A stretch of 64,000 nucleotides of DNA from Evansella clarkii. Its GTDB lineage: Bacteria; Bacillota; Bacilli; Bacillales; Salisediminibacteriaceae. Location of the stretch: NCBI RefSeq assembly GCF_002019695.1, contig NZ_KV917376.1, forward strand, positions 3,848,371 through 3,912,370. The letters run 5' to 3'. The position numbers and the translations under genes were made by a program. Shown here piece by piece: positions 44,127 to 52,221 of the stretch; the first letter of the stretch is position 1; each line of letters opens with the position of its first letter. The notes below the pieces were generated by a model that did not search any database, had not been told where the DNA came from, and saw only the letters and a program-made list of their open reading frames with translations.

Positions 44127-45497
44127 TCAGTTGATATTCAACCATTGTTCAAACAATGAATCATCTTCTATTTGGAGGTAGTATTTTAAGAAGCGGACAA
44201 ATTCCTCAGTATTAACTTCTTGAAATTTATAGTGCTGATAATATTCGCTTAAAAAGTTTTCTAAGGTTTGAATTCCTCCGTGTTCCTCAAAGATATCCCA
44301 AAGATTAATCATTGATTGATTATAAATATAAGTACTATGATTACTCGGATACTTATGTAATGGCATATTTGAAGGCATTGGTTCTAACCTTTCATAAAAT
44401 CTTACAAATTCCATCTCTTCCTCCTGATAAAAAAACAAACTGGTAACAAGCTCTGTTATCCCTTCATCTAACCAAGCATCAAAGTATGGGTCATTACTGA
44501 TAATCCCATAAAACCACTGGTGTGCTATTTCATGAACAACAATTCTTGAAATAGATTCTTTGTTAGTGAAATTCCCATAAACTGAACCGGCTGTTACTAC
44601 ACCAGGGTATTCCATACCAATACCTTCAAGAATGATATCTAGTTGTTCATGGGGGTATGGACCTATGGTGTTTTGAAAATAAGTGAAAGCTGAAGCTGCA
44701 TCTTCCAGTATCTCTTCTAGGAATTCTATATCTTCATTGCTTCCAAAAACCCGCAAGTTAACATTTTCAACGTTCTTTTCAACAACTTGAGTTTCGTATA
44801 ATAGAGCAATAAAAACCTCCTTTACGTTGTTGATGCGAATACTATTTTTATTTTTGCTAGGATTTTCATCTTTATCACTTGATGTTACTACTGTATATTC
44901 ATCTGGGAAGTTGTATTTTATTATAAAATCACTAAATGTAGTATGATAGGATTCTCCAACAAAAGAGAATGGTTGCTTATTCCACCCGTCGTGGTATGTA
45001 GGGACCATCGGATACCATTGTGCAAGGTGGTAATTATCCTGGTGTTTTGTAAATCTAAAACCTTCATCTGGAAGTGTAAAAGTGTAACTCATCTGAAAAT
45101 CAACTGTTTCATTCGGAGTAATTTTCTTCTTGAGTGGAACCTTTAACATATCTTCCTCAATTGTGTAATCAGTTTTCTCCTCTTGAACGGTTAGAGATTG
45201 AATCTTAAGGAAAGGAGGATTATCTTGTTCTGGTAAGCTATCTTCCGTAAACATATTCGGAATAAAATAAAACACCAACTCTTCCCATTCCTTACCTGAA
45301 TTATTAGTAATTTCAATTCTTACATCAGCTTTAAATGTCTCTTCTTTATGCATATAAAGCTCTATTTCATAGTTACTCTTCTGACCTGGCTGGATAGGTT
45401 CCGGGGTAAAACTTTCTCCAATTGAATGATTATTTAACCAATAAATTGGAATTGTAACCAACAAGAATAGCAATAAATAAGGTCTGTATTTCCACAT
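44127..45497 (-). CDS. M1-family metallopeptidase, membrane-anchored
   Basis: 456 aa from ATG 45497 (GGAGGT upstream). One hydrophobic N-terminal segment (PYLLLFLLVTIPIYWL) anchors or exports it. The substrate-binding beta-domain (KSNYEIELYMHKEETFKADVRIEITNN) precedes the catalytic domain, with the zinc motif VVHEIAHQWFYG and the third ligand Glu in WLDEGITELV 18 residues later. The GxMEN exopeptidase motif is not clear (GMEYPGVVTAG instead), as in the broader gluzincin group. The natural substrate is unknown. Single-gene unit. Confidence 0.88.
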   Translation of the reverse strand: MWKYRPYLLLFLLVTIPIYWLNNHSIGESFTPEPIQPGQKSNYEIELYMHKEETFKADVRIEITNNSGKEWEELVFYFIPNMFTEDSLPEQDNPPFLKIQSLTVQEEKTDYTIEEDMLKVPLKKKITPNETVDFQMSYTFTLPDEGFRFTKHQDNYHLAQWYPMVPTYHDGWNKQPFSFVGESYHTTFSDFIIKYNFPDEYTVVTSSDKDENPSKNKNSIRINNVKEVFIALLYETQVVEKNVENVNLRVFGSNEDIEFLEEILEDAASAFTYFQNTIGPYPHEQLDIILEGIGMEYPGVVTAGSVYGNFTNKESISRIVVHEIAHQWFYGIISNDPYFDAWLDEGITELVTSLFFYQEEEMEFVRFYERLEPMPSNMPLHKYPSNHSTYIYNQSMINLWDIFEEHGGIQTLENFLSEYYQHYKFQEVNTEEFVRFLKYYLQIEDDSLFEQWLNIN

Positions 45498-45623
45498 ACT
45501 TACCTCCAAAAAATTTATACAGTAATCTTTCTAGAGGGTATAGGGTAATTCCTTTATTTTACATCATTAACTTATTAATCAATGGATGTAACAAAAATTT
45601 ATAAAATCTTCTTAATTAATGAA

Positions 45624-45725
45624 TTCCCCCCTTTACTTTAACATCATTTTTCAGTTCGCAGATGCAAAAAAAGAGCTGCAACATTGCAACTCGTGATTTC
45701 ACTATCGCTATCCTTTAGTTTAATC
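45624..45725 (-). repeat. Array repeat copy G with terminator hairpin
   Basis: CCCCCCTTTACTTTAACATC, hairpin GAGCTGCAACATTGCAACTC (45673-45692), TTTCACTATCGCTATCCTTT and AGTTTAATC. Confidence 0.87.
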
Positions 45726-45766
45726 AGAAGTAGGAATGAACTTATTTAACAAAGTATTAATACATG

Positions 45767-46225
45767 TTAACTCCAGTAATTTTTCATAATGTCATTTGTC
45801 CATTTAGGTTGAACAATTGACTCCTTTGGAAAAAATTCTTTCATCACTGGTTTTATGTCCAAGATTGGTGTCTCATTAATGCAATCGAGACCTCCCACAG
45901 TTAGTTCTTTTCCTTCTCGTTTAATTAGCTCTACTGTTGTAAGACCTAATTGATTAGGTCTATTTTTTCCACGTTGAGCAAAGATGCCAACTTTAGGAAG
46001 AGTTTTATCATTTCTTGGATATCTTGCACCTGTAACTATTTTGCTTTTGTCTACTAAATGGAAGTAATAGATTATCTCTAAATGGGAAAAAGACTCAATT
46101 TCACTTAGAGCTTCCTCTGGAAGGGCACGATCCAAGATTATCTTGGTTACTACTTCCCCCCAGTAATCATCTTCAATTTCATGTCTTTCATTATATGCAA
46201 CACCAATTGGATTTATTGTAATCAT
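45767..46225 (-). CDS. trmO: tRNA m6t6A37 methyltransferase TrmO-like
   Basis: 152 aa from ATG 46225, which follows AAGGAGAAATAAG; a longer frame to 46327 has no support. The TsaA/YaeB beta-barrel fold is recognisable from ITINPIGVAYNERHEIEDDYWGE, SHLEIIYYFHLVDKS and the SAM-binding IFAQRGKNRPNQLGLTTVEL, with GGLDCINETPILDIKPV. TrmO methylates t6A at position 37 of tRNA-Thr. The protein lacks the C-terminal extra domain of the E. coli form, common in Firmicutes homologues. Confidence 0.83.
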   Translation of the reverse strand: MITINPIGVAYNERHEIEDDYWGEVVTKIILDRALPEEALSEIESFSHLEIIYYFHLVDKSKIVTGARYPRNDKTLPKVGIFAQRGKNRPNQLGLTTVELIKREGKELTVGGLDCINETPILDIKPVMKEFFPKESIVQPKWTNDIMKNYWS

Positions 46226-46269
46226 CTTATTTCTCCTTTTCCCTTTCTTTTTATTAGTCTTTATGGATT

Positions 46270-46290
46270 GCTTCCCGTTAGTTAAAACTC
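46270..46290 (-). repeat. Array repeat core
   Basis: GCTTCCCGTTAGTTAAAAC. Short isolated core, upstream of trmO. Confidence 0.55.
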
Positions 46291-46440
46291 CCACAAATCC
46301 CTTACATATATTAAAAAGAATTCTCACTCAGATAGATGGGAGTTTGTTATCAAAAATAATGTTTATTAATTTTACATCCCGGACACCTTTCGGATGTATT
46401 TTCCTGATTTTTCGTCTAGTATTGTTATCAATTCATTTTC

Positions 46441-46548
46441 TTAATATGAGCTATGTAATAGAGCTAAAAACCTGTCAAAAGCTACTTCTACTTTTTCGGG
46501 ACTTTCCATCACATAAATCCCTTCTTCAAAAGAATAAATTACTTTCAT
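46441..46548 (-). CDS. Possible 35-aa protein
   Basis: ATG 46548 follows GAGGAG at seven bases; the peptide reads MKVIYSFEEGIYVMESPEKV and then AFDRFLALLHSSY. It lies in the 496-base gap between trmO and the VOC gene, flanked by array cores, so it might be a very small or truncated cassette gene. No family recognised. The rest of the gap (46291-46440, 46549-46600) shows nothing else. Confidence 0.4.
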   Translation of the reverse strand: MKVIYSFEEGIYVMESPEKVEVAFDRFLALLHSSY

Positions 46549-46600
46549 AAAAAACTCCTCTACTTTTAATGATTGCTATATTGTATTTAGGCAATGTATT

Positions 46601-46665
46601 ACTTCCCCTTTGACCAAGCCAGAGCTTGCGGCTTATTAAATTAAAGCTCTCTGTTAGTTGAAGTA
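46601..46665 (-). repeat. Array repeat, short type
   Basis: ACTTCCCCTTTGACCAAGCC, an AGAGCTTGCGGCTT hairpin and AAGCTCTCTGTTAGTTGAAG. It lies directly after the VOC-family gene. Confidence 0.65.
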
Positions 46666-46721
46666 GAAAGTCTCAAACACTGGTCTATGGCATTCTTTAA
46701 AAGGAAACTTTCAACTCTCTA

Positions 46722-47153
46722 TCAAAATGAAATCATAGCTCCTCGTTCATCGAATACTGAGTCTGGGTTCCAAGCAATCTCCCAAAGGTTGTTTTCGGGG
46801 TCCGAGAAATAAGCTGTTCTTCCTCCCCAGAAGGCATCACTGGGTTCTCTTAAAATATTCCCACCTACTTTTCTAATAGCATCAATTGTTGTATCAACTT
46901 CTTCAGGTTTATCTACGTTGATGGCAAAAGTTACGCCACGAAAGGAATCTACGCTTTCAGTAATTTCAACTCCTGCATCCTTAGCCAATTCCCCAATAGG
47001 AAATATCGAAAGAATAACGCCCGCCGTTTTAAAGGCAGCGTAATTATTAGAACTTATCTCTGTTTCTTCCCATCCTAAACTTTTATAAAACGAACGTAAT
47101 CTTGGTAAATTGAATGCACCAATAGTAATCAAGCTAATTCTTTGCAATACCAT
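46722..47153 (-). CDS. VOC-family (glyoxalase/bleomycin-resistance-like) protein
   Basis: 143 aa from ATG 47153 after GGAGGT. Typical VOC beta-alpha pattern: RISLITIGAFNLPRLRSFYKSLGWEETE for the first module and the C-terminal AYFSDPENNLWEIAWNP with the metal-binding Glu. The first metal-ligand position is not His, so metal binding is doubtful. Function unknown; relatives include dioxygenases and drug-binding proteins. Last clear unit on the right of the dense array. Confidence 0.82.
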   Translation of the reverse strand: MVLQRISLITIGAFNLPRLRSFYKSLGWEETEISSNNYAAFKTAGVILSIFPIGELAKDAGVEITESVDSFRGVTFAINVDKPEEVDTTIDAIRKVGGNILREPSDAFWGGRTAYFSDPENNLWEIAWNPDSVFDERGAMISF

Positions 47154-47210
47154 CAATATTACCTCCATATTTTTTATTAAGTAGTAATTTCCACAGACTG
47201 TTTAAGAATC

Positions 47211-47255
47211 CTTCTTTCACAATCCTCCCCATTAGTTTAAGTGCACTCATTCACA
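47211..47255 (-). repeat. Array repeat, tail and core
   Basis: CTTTCACAATCCTCCCCATT, AGTTTAAGTGCACTCATTCA. Shares CACAATCCTCCCC with the copy at 39031 and the TTTAAGTGCACT.ATTCACA tail with copy B. The rest of the gap to 47420 has no further feature. Confidence 0.65.
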
Positions 47256-47420
47256 TATTGAGAATATTTACTATCAATCTTTTCACACATACTACCAATA
47301 ATCTTGTAACATCACACAGGAATTAGCACACCAAATAGCACAATTGGTCAGTTAATTGATGTATGATTTTTTTCCTTGCTTCCCAAAACCAAGCCCGTTA
47401 TTTAACTGTCTCTCCCTCTT

Positions 47421-47846
47421 TTAATCATTTAATATCCTCTTTATCTTTTCATCCAGCTCAATTTCCGGATTCTTCTTCAATATTAATAGAATAAATTCCC
47501 GTTCTTTTTCGGGCGATACTAACACGAAGTCAGCAAACCTGCCGTATTCTATTTCTATTCGGTCAAGTGACAAAGCCGGAGCGGACATAGGATTTTTTGT
47601 TTTACTGAGTTTTTTTATTTCTTGAATTGCTACCGAATTTTTTACAGGGCCGTATTTAAGAATAATTTCTTTATCTTCGACTATGTATCCAGTAGCAAAC
47701 CAAAACCAGCATATGAATAATGAAATCGGCAATGCTATTGCGAGACCGGCTATTTCCCCAAGAATAAATGCAGGTACATTCGTAGCAAAAATCGCCCCCC
47801 AAACCACAACAGCAAGCCATAGATCCTTTTTTGACGAAAAATACAT
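47421..47846 (-). CDS. PH-domain-like membrane protein
   Basis: 141 aa from ATG 47846; ATG 47855 abuts the ribosome-binding site. Two close hydrophobic helices (LWLAVVVWGAIFATNVPAFI; AGLAIALPISLFICWFWFA) precede a bacterial PH-like domain starting GYIVEDKEIILKYGPVKNSVAIQEIKKL and ending with EREFILLILKKNPEI. This is the pattern of many small Bacillus PH-domain proteins of unknown role. Not flanked by array repeats; the nearby ACACTGTCCC sequence belongs to another repeat family. Confidence 0.7.
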   Translation of the reverse strand: MYFSSKKDLWLAVVVWGAIFATNVPAFILGEIAGLAIALPISLFICWFWFATGYIVEDKEIILKYGPVKNSVAIQEIKKLSKTKNPMSAPALSLDRIEIEYGRFADFVLVSPEKEREFILLILKKNPEIELDEKIKRILND

Positions 47847-47899
47847 AAACTTCATCCTTTAGTAATTAAAGTAGTTGCAGGACACTGTCCCCTTTGCCA

Positions 47900-48724
47900 C
47901 TAACGGAAATGCAGCTGTATTATAACTGGAGCGAGTATAAATTTAGGGACTTCTCTTTCCGGCAAAACCTGGAAGTTAAAGTCTACTATATCCCCATTTG
48001 TTCCTGAAAAAGTTTCCATCGCTTCCATCGGTATGCCCTGATACTTCAATTCTATCACTTTATCACCGTTGTTATTAATAACCTTAAAATTCTGAGCTGA
48101 GAAACCTCCATCATTTTTCCCGATGATATTTCCCTTCTCATCATGTATAACGGCATACTGTTTAACAGGGTTAAAGATGTTCATTTTATAGGATGCTATT
48201 AACACCTTATCAGCATTAAATATTTCAAAATACTGAGTAAAGCCCCGGCTTTTTTCAAGGTAAAAAAGTGTTTTCTCTCCATTTTCGACGATGAATGATT
48301 TTTTTAAGAAGGGCCTTAACCCAATTAAATGAAGTAAAAACGTAATAAACTTCCTCCACCCTTCCACGTCTTCTCTGATCCGGGCCACTGAATTGCCATT
48401 GAGTGAGAAATATTCATATTCCCTTAGCCAGTGAACATAAGGGATGAGCATTAAGCGGGAAGCCTGGAAAAAATCCTCTTCGTTACTGCTTAAATTATTT
48501 TTCCTGAACTTAGTTTTTGACCATTTTCTTTGAGCGATACCAAATATGAAAAATGCGGTGCCGCCAATGAAGCACATAATCATTGAAAATAGCAGGTCCA
48601 AAGCCGTCTCGGAATCATTCGCTGTTAAATAGAAATAAAGCAATATTAACGCAAGGCTCAACTGGATAACACCTATAATAATGTATGCTTTAGCCGATTT
48701 TTTATAATATTTGTTAATGTTCAA
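47900..48724 (-). CDS. Membrane protein with tubby-like/LURP-type C-terminal barrel (tentative)
   Basis: 274 aa, start TTG 48724 after GGAGTGATA. Two hydrophobic helices at about residues 12-34 and 43-62, then a long soluble region rich in beta-strands (FIVENGEKTLFYLEKSRGF; ADKVLIASYKMNIFNPVKQYAVIHDEKGNIIGKN; NGDKVIELKY), which reads like a scramblase/tubby-type barrel of a dozen short strands. No catalytic motif. The assignment is by pattern only. Confidence 0.5.
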   Translation of the reverse strand: MNINKYYKKSAKAYIIIGVIQLSLALILLYFYLTANDSETALDLLFSMIMCFIGGTAFFIFGIAQRKWSKTKFRKNNLSSNEEDFFQASRLMLIPYVHWLREYEYFSLNGNSVARIREDVEGWRKFITFLLHLIGLRPFLKKSFIVENGEKTLFYLEKSRGFTQYFEIFNADKVLIASYKMNIFNPVKQYAVIHDEKGNIIGKNDGGFSAQNFKVINNNGDKVIELKYQGIPMEAMETFSGTNGDIVDFNFQVLPEREVPKFILAPVIIQLHFR

Positions 48725-48851
48725 TAGCTATCACTCCGAAAAATTTAAAGATACAGAAATAACCTGTACCAGGATTTAAAATTAAATATTCCCTTACAGA
48801 AAAAAACGATTCTGTTTACTTCCAAAAGGAAGCAAAGAACCGTCATATAGT

Positions 48852-49124
48852 TTACTCAATTTTCATGGACTTGGCTGCTTTGTCTCCAGTGTACCACTCG
48901 AATTCAATTTCAAAGGAATGCTTGTCTCCTTTAATTGCATATTTGTATTCTGCTTCTACTTTTGCAGAAGGAGCAACTTCGATCTGTTCTTCACCTTGCA
49001 CGAAGGTGAATTTCTGTTCTTCTCTTAACTTCTTAGCGATAGTTTCCAGTGTAGCCGCAAAATCCTCTACACGCTGGACCTCCTCATGATTGATCAATAT
49101 TTCAGTTAACGGCTTTTCCTTCAT
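48852..49124 (-). CDS. amphi-Trp domain protein
   Basis: 90 aa, start ATG 49124 after GGAAGTGATC. The sequence matches the amphi-Trp pattern: LEEVARFL-like helix (VQRVEDFAATLETIAKKLRE), a short strand with the E-P-S-A-region (EVAPSAKVEAEYKYAIKGDK) and the closing FEIEFEWYTG with the conserved Trp. Function unknown. Single gene with its own hairpin-like terminator region at 48800-48845. Confidence 0.82.
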   Translation of the reverse strand: MKEKPLTEILINHEEVQRVEDFAATLETIAKKLREEQKFTFVQGEEQIEVAPSAKVEAEYKYAIKGDKHSFEIEFEWYTGDKAAKSMKIE

Positions 49125-49333
49125 GTGATCACTTCCCTTTTGTAATTTGTATACATTTATAATAACTTTTTCCGGTTCATTTGTTAAGCGCAGGTAGGAC
49201 AGAGGGACATGTCCACTGTCCTTCTAAAACGAACTGGTATTTTATGTTAAACTGTTTATATGAAATACATAAAACTTTTCGGGAATTGCCCTTAATGTTA
49301 GCTACAAAACAATTACTACAGGAGTGATAATTG

Positions 49334-49996
49334 ATGCAAGTTCAGGACTTTTCAACCCAGTTTAAAGTAATGGAGAACAAGGAAAAAGCAGCCGGAATGT
49401 CTGCCTATATGAAAAATCATTTTGAGTTCCTGGGAATTCAGACACCGGAAAGAAGGAAAATCACGGCCAGGCTATTCAAAGAATGGGAAGCAGGTAAGAA
49501 CCCGATTGACTGGAAGCTGGTTTTTGCCCTCTGGGAACAGAGTGAAAGGGAATACCAATATGTTGCAATTGATTATTTAGTAAAATCAAAACGATACTTA
49601 TCTGCTGGCGATTTAACACAGATTAAGGAGCTAATAACTTCAAAGTCATGGTGGGATACCGTCGATTCACTCGCTAGTGCTGTGGTTGGTTATATCGTAA
49701 AGACATTTCCTGAGCAAGCTGAGGTAATGGACGAATGGATTGAAGATGACAACATGTGGGTAAAAAGGACAGCCATCCTCCACCAACTTTCCTACAAGGA
49801 AAATACTGATGAAGAACGGCTGTTTAATTACTGTGAAAAACACGCGAGTGATAAGGAGTTTTTTATCGCTAAAGCTATTGGCTGGGCATTAAGACAATAT
49901 GGAAAAACAAATCCGGAATCCGTAATAAAATTTGTTGAAGATACTCCGCTTCAAAATCTTAGTAAACGTGAAGCACTTAAACATTTGCAGAAGTAA
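49334..49996 (+). CDS. AlkD-like DNA alkylation repair protein
   Basis: 220 aa of HEAT-like repeats, belonging to the AlkD DNA glycosylase family that excises alkylated bases such as 3-methyladenine and 7-methylguanine. Characteristic segments are FLGIQTPERRKI near the N-terminus, EREYQYVAIDYLVK, SWWDTVDSLASAVVG with the catalytic-site Trp/Asp, MWVKRTAILHQLSYK and FFIAKAIGWALRQYGK. Start ATG 49334 follows AGGAGTGAT; TTG 49331 is less likely. Monocistronic. It may work alongside the adaA-like gene at 33.6 kb, but they are not linked. Confidence 0.92.
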   Translation: MQVQDFSTQFKVMENKEKAAGMSAYMKNHFEFLGIQTPERRKITARLFKEWEAGKNPIDWKLVFALWEQSEREYQYVAIDYLVKSKRYLSAGDLTQIKELITSKSWWDTVDSLASAVVGYIVKTFPEQAEVMDEWIEDDNMWVKRTAILHQLSYKENTDEERLFNYCEKHASDKEFFIAKAIGWALRQYGKTNPESVIKFVEDTPLQNLSKREALKHLQK

Positions 49997-50044
49997 GTCT
50001 TTCGTATCTTCCTGATAGCTATAAATAAATGTAAAACGACATAT

Positions 50045-51784
50045 TTAACTTAATACAGCCGTTTCAGCACTTCCTTTTTCCCAGAAGTTATGAAACCGCT
50101 GGTAAGCGAGTGGCTTGCCTAATCTAAGCAGGTTATCGGCGAAATCGATAATTGTACAATGTTCTGTCCCTCCGAACCTTGGTCCACGAAGACCGCGCCC
50201 AACGATCTGTTCATACAGTAGGACACTCGTTGTTGGGCGGCAGATCATTATGTACTCTGTTTTCGGAGCGTCAAAACCTGTGGTGAGAACGCCGTAATTT
50301 AACAAAAATTCAATCTCCCCTTTTTTAAATGCATCCAAATACATACGCCTTGTTGCTTTAGGGGTGTTTGCTGATATGCTGGCAGCCTTCCTCCCTGCTG
50401 CATTTAACACAGTTGATAAAAATTCCGCATGCTTTACTGTACAGGCGTACACTAATGTTTGTTTCCCCCGGGAAATTTCAAGGAGCCTTTCAATAATCCG
50501 GCGGTTTCTTACCTCATCATTAGCGAGTGTCTCCAGAAATTCAGGTGTAAGGTCGTTTTGCATTGGCTCCACGTCATCCTCTTTTACCACATAATCCCGG
50601 CCAGTTTCATAAATATGATGGACAGGTTTGGCCAGATAGCCTTTTTCCCGGAAGTATTGCAGCGGGTTTGCTTTATAGGAACTGGTTTCTGGCAGTTCCG
50701 GTTCAATTAAATACGCCTGAAACCTGTTTACCAGTGACGTAGTTTCCCCATCGCTTCTCCCGGGCGTGGCAGTCAGGCCACATATAGGGAATAAATCGGG
50801 TCCGCACAGCTCTTCCGCTTTTTCAAGCAGAGTGCTGTATACAGGCGCTAACGCATGATGAGCTTCATCTATAATCATTGCTCCACAATTTTTTATAATC
50901 TCCTCTATTACTTTATCTCCCTTTTGCAGCCGGGTGTAGAGCTGCTGGATGCTGGCCACAACGGCTCCGCCAATCAATTGTTCTTCCCCAATGGATTTCC
51001 CGGCAAAATAACGGTAGACCCTTAAGGATTCAGGAAACTCTTTTTCCTGCCACATATCACTGATGCAGGAGATCGCCTGCTCACACAGTTCTTCACTTTG
51101 AGCGATCCAGAGCATGTATTTCCCTTCGGAGAATGGCCCCTGCATCCATTCTATAAAGCTTTCCACTGCAAGGCGGGTTTTCCCTCCGCCGGTAGGAAGC
51201 GTGACAACACATCTCGTCTTTTCCGCTTCCTGGTTTAAAACCTGGAGCATCTTCTCTTTCAGTTTCTGTTGAAACGGAGCAAGCGGCGGAACTTTTTTCC
51301 TCGCTTCAATATCCATCACCGGATCTGTTGAGCTCGTCTTAGGTATGGAAATGCCGGAGAAGATTACCGGAAAACCAAGGGCTGCTGTAAAGTCTCTTGG
51401 CCACGTCCCTCCCACTACCCACTTTTTCTGTACAAGGGGGCGGATCATATAGGCAGAAGATGTAATATTCCTCTTCGAATCTGGATTACGTGCATACAGG
51501 TCCATCAGCTTGTCTTCAGGGAGCTGACGGATAAGATGCTCTCTTAACGCACGAACTTCCTTACTGCTGCCAGAAAATAAGTACGCCCCTTTTTCTATAA
51601 TCAGCACTCTCGCAAGCTCTCTTGTGTTGATCCCCTTCTCTCCAAGATCCGCCATTATAGTATTCAGCTTCCTGTAATTTTCTTTTCCGAAAAGCCCTTT
51701 AATAATAGAATCAGGGACTTTGTAATAATCAATAAGCAGCTCGAGTGCTTTGTTAATATCACTCTCAGCTGGAAATGCATTCAT
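50045..51784 (-). CDS. SF2 DEAH-box helicase
   Basis: 579 aa. The first 160 residues are unrelated to helicases and helical (FPAESDINKALELLIDYYKVPDS). The helicase core has motif I LPTGGGKTRLAVE near residue 200, motif Ia WIAQSEELCEQ, motif II IIDEAHHALAP, motif III GLTATPGRSDG, and the C-terminal RecA domain with motif V TTGFDAPKTEY and motif VI QIVGRGLRGPRFGG. This is the ResIII/XPB-like layout; there is no nuclease domain. Start ATG 51784. It stands alone, with the phased TATCGGCGA repeats 170-270 bases upstream. DNA repair or defence are both possible roles. Confidence 0.87.
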   Translation of the reverse strand: MNAFPAESDINKALELLIDYYKVPDSIIKGLFGKENYRKLNTIMADLGEKGINTRELARVLIIEKGAYLFSGSSKEVRALREHLIRQLPEDKLMDLYARNPDSKRNITSSAYMIRPLVQKKWVVGGTWPRDFTAALGFPVIFSGISIPKTSSTDPVMDIEARKKVPPLAPFQQKLKEKMLQVLNQEAEKTRCVVTLPTGGGKTRLAVESFIEWMQGPFSEGKYMLWIAQSEELCEQAISCISDMWQEKEFPESLRVYRYFAGKSIGEEQLIGGAVVASIQQLYTRLQKGDKVIEEIIKNCGAMIIDEAHHALAPVYSTLLEKAEELCGPDLFPICGLTATPGRSDGETTSLVNRFQAYLIEPELPETSSYKANPLQYFREKGYLAKPVHHIYETGRDYVVKEDDVEPMQNDLTPEFLETLANDEVRNRRIIERLLEISRGKQTLVYACTVKHAEFLSTVLNAAGRKAASISANTPKATRRMYLDAFKKGEIEFLLNYGVLTTGFDAPKTEYIMICRPTTSVLLYEQIVGRGLRGPRFGGTEHCTIIDFADNLLRLGKPLAYQRFHNFWEKGSAETAVLS

Positions 51785-51956
51785 TCAAGGATCCCCCTCT
51801 GCTTTCTCTCTAGATGTATATTTTAAAAGAAATACGAAGAAAAACAAATTATATTTTCTTAGGGAAGATTTGGTTATTGAACCTAGGCGGACTAATTCAC
51901 ATCCGCAGGTGCCAGGCATTTGAAGAAGTTAGTTTTTGGATCGGAGGTATTCGATA

Positions 51957-52058
51957 TATCGGCGAAAAAGTTGTTTTATCGGCGATCTCGGAGGTTTTAT
52001 CGGCGAAAAATTCATTTTATCGGCGAAACTGCATCACTTATCGGCGATCCGCCGATAA
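51957..52058. repeat. Helically phased TATCGGCGA direct repeats
   Basis: Five copies of TATCGGCGA start at 51957, 51977, 51998, 52018 and 52039, giving spacings of 20, 21, 20 and 21 bases (two helical turns each). The last copy is part of an inverted repeat TTATCGGCG / CGCCGATAA (52038-52058). The rest of the 437-base gap (51785-52221) holds the helicase promoter region, a CAGGTGCCAGGCATTTG sequence at 51905-51921 and the terminator after the next gene. No coding sequence was seen. Confidence 0.85.
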
Positions 52059-52160
52059 ATACCTCTTTAGCTGGAGATCCCCCCCTCTCTTTGAGCGACA
52101 AGACTATGCTGGAAGCTTCATAATATAAGAAACTAACACTTGGAAAATTATCAATCAACC

Positions 52161-52198
52161 AAAAAAACTCTACTGCGATGACGAAGTAAAGTTTTTTT
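52161..52198 (-). terminator. Intrinsic terminator after the beta-lactamase-like gene
   Basis: Inverted repeat AAAAAAACT(C)TACT / AGTAAAGTTTTTTT with A and T runs on both sides, 24 bases after the stop codon of the 52222-53505 gene. Confidence 0.72.
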
Positions 52199-52221
52199 AG
52201 GCTTCCCCTCCCAGCCTGGCT

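Noticed and set aside
26418-47255. CRISPR array
   Set aside because: Repeats are 60-110 bases long, separated by whole genes, and lack constant short spacers; no cas genes.
26418-47255. Presence of an integron integrase inside the window
   Set aside because: No tyrosine recombinase motif was found in any frame; the integron comparison therefore rests only on the repeat and gene organisation.
49334-51784. AlkD-like gene and SF2 helicase as a joint repair operon
   Set aside because: They are convergent, on opposite strands, and cannot share a transcript.
51957-52058. CRISPR-like short array
   Set aside because: The repeat unit is 9 bases with 11-12 base gaps, far too short; better described as phased binding-site repeats.
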